DNA from: Natronospira proteinivora
Lineage (GTDB): Bacteria; Pseudomonadota; Gammaproteobacteria; Natronospirales; Natronospiraceae
NCBI RefSeq assembly: GCF_024170465.1
Contig: NZ_JALJYF010000001.1
Span: 1,426,001-1,490,000, forward strand
DNA length: 64,000 nucleotides
Direction of reading: 5' to 3'
In this document: piece after piece, positions 63,109 through 64,000 of the stretch
Layout of the letters: every line of letters starts with the position of its first letter
Numbering within the stretch: the stretch's first letter is position 1
Position numbers and translations under genes: made by a program
Notes under the pieces: generated by a model
What the model saw: only the letters and a program-made list of their open reading frames with translations
Told to the model about the DNA's origin: nothing
The model's database searches: none

Positions 63109-64000
63109 TCATTGGGGTCGACCATCCAACTCATAGGGCCCCTGACTGAATGCCAACCCGGTAATACGGCCTTCCTCGTTCCGAAGGAATCGAATCTCAA
63201 GATCGATATCCTCCCGGACAAAGCGTTCATCGCCTACATAATCCATCTCCACAGCCGGCTGTTCCTGCTGCGGGGTAGACGCTTGCAAGTAGAGGGTCCC
63301 ATCCTCCCCGAACAGACGCAAAACCATATCCATAAAGGGGCCATCGTCATCATAAAGGGCGTATTCACCCTCGAAGTCGGACAAGGGCGGCCGATCCTCG
63401 GATGCCGTTGGGCGTGGGCTGGGGGTGCGCATCTCGACCTCCGGATCCAGAAGGTGGAGTGCCAGATCGGTCAGCCCGCCCTGCGTGGCAAGCCCGGTAT
63501 CGGCCAGAACGACTACCCCTACGCCCCGCTCCCGGTCAATGGCCAGTTCTGCTGTCATGCCGGCAGTGCCCCCATTGTGAAAGAGGATGCTGCGATCGTT
63601 GAACGGTAACAACAACCATCCCCAGGCCATATCCTGATCACTGGGCGAGGCAAGCTGCTCATGGCTTGTGCGAATGGCCTTTCCGAGAGATCCATCCGGG
63701 GCATGGAGATTGGCCTGAGTAAAACGAATCATATCTTCCAGGCTGGCGCGCACCCCGCCCACGCCGGCAAGATTGTCGGAAAATCCCCAGGGAGTGACCG
63801 AATTGCCTAACTGATCGTGGCCTTGCACCACCGGGCCATCCAGGCTGGTGGCGGCCATTTCCAATGGTGAAAAAATATGCTCATCCAGCAGCGTCTGGAA
63901 ACCCTCGCCACTGCGGTGGGTGATGGCCAGGGTCAGCAGCATGGCGCCAAAGTTGGAATACTCGAATGCTTCCCCGGGTGGCCGCGTGAGCTCCGTATCC
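63109..64000 (-). CDS. Serine hydrolase of the beta-lactamase/class C type, N terminus outside the window
   Basis: The frame is open to the window edge, so the first part, including the SxxK motif, is missing. The part present starts DTELTRPPGEAFEYSNFGAML, which carries the YSN motif of class C beta-lactamase-like hydrolases, and later LFHNGGTAGMTAE, equivalent to the KTG/HNG box. The C-terminal part is a beta-rich accessory domain (FEGEYALYDDDGPFMDMVLRLFG). It may be an esterase or D-aminopeptidase; a true antibiotic beta-lactamase is unlikely with this motif. Confidence 0.88.
   Translation of the reverse strand, partial: DTELTRPPGEAFEYSNFGAMLLTLAITHRSGEGFQTLLDEHIFSPLEMAATSLDGPVVQGHDQLGNSVTPWGFSDNLAGVGGVRASLEDMIRFTQANLHAPDGSLGKAIRTSHEQLASPSDQDMAWGWLLLPFNDRSILFHNGGTAGMTAELAIDRERGVGVVVLADTGLATQGGLTDLALHLLDPEVEMRTPSPRPTASEDRPPLSDFEGEYALYDDDGPFMDMVLRLFGEDGTLYLQASTPQQEQPAVEMDYVGDERFVREDIDLEIRFLRNEEGRITGLAFSQGPYELDGRPQ

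Noticed and set aside
63109-64000. Antibiotic-resistance beta-lactamase
   Set aside because: The HNG-type third motif and added C-terminal beta domain fit esterase/peptidase-like serine hydrolases better, and the N-terminal SxxK is outside the window.

Overview
The window is a chromosomal segment of a GC-rich gammaproteobacterium. The block TPR lipoprotein-lolB-ispE-tRNA-Gln-prs-rplY-pth-ychF-tRNA-Met, divergent from hemA-prfA, matches the arrangement I know from Pseudomonas-type genomes. The mre/mrd cell-elongation cluster, the lptD-surA-pdxA-rsmA-apaG-apaH block and an amgK-murU pair agree with this. Many proteins are acid-rich, which could suit a mild halophile, but I cannot name a genus.

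Layout. 1-10.9 kb is an accessory island, AT-richer towards its left end. It holds a broken IS481-type transposase with a probable insertion-sequence end, a displaced RHS C-terminal tip with its own small membrane protein, a second small gene, and one giant RHS/YD-repeat gene of about 2,520 codons, all on the minus strand. 11.2-19.3 kb is minus-strand housekeeping: an OmpA-like lipoprotein, tRNA-Met, ychF, pth, rplY, prs, tRNA-Gln, ispE, lolB and a TPR lipoprotein. 19.4-28 kb carries hemA-prfA, then an opposite-strand block (2OG oxygenase, SseB, two transsulfuration enzymes), then prmC, a gene-free structured stretch ending in a strong terminator, moeB and a YiiD-type thioesterase. 28-32.1 kb is gatCAB-hslO on the minus strand. 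32.5-42.9 kb is one long plus-strand cell-wall set: mreBCD, mrdA, rodA, mltB, rlpA, dacA, a D-amino-acid transaminase, ybeD and lipB. 43-45.5 kb is amgK-murU-DUF429 on the minus strand. 45.7-53 kb is lptD-surA-pdxA-rsmA-usp-apaG-apaH. 53-58.5 kb is a 3-hydroxyanthranilate (kynurenine-type) degradation cluster whose intergenic gaps are filled with REP-like palindromes. 58.5-64 kb holds a PadR/HAAS-domain pair, an HD-GYP protein, small membrane proteins, a cytochrome c and a serine hydrolase cut by the window edge.

Most notable is the RHS island. The displaced tip (about 1674-2548) is frameshifted in a short G-run. When the frame is restored it encodes a domain with a GHEH motif followed by an NNCQDFV motif, resembling a permuted papain/NlpC-P60/LRAT-like cysteine hydrolase, and its restored stop overlaps the next gene by ATGA, exactly as the main RHS gene overlaps its own downstream gene. 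A 498-bp direct repeat shared by the main gene and the displaced tip gives a clear path for tip switching by recombination.

The second notable area is 26.37-26.72 kb, where palindromes, a run of stem-loops and an 8-T terminator suggest an unannotated structured RNA.
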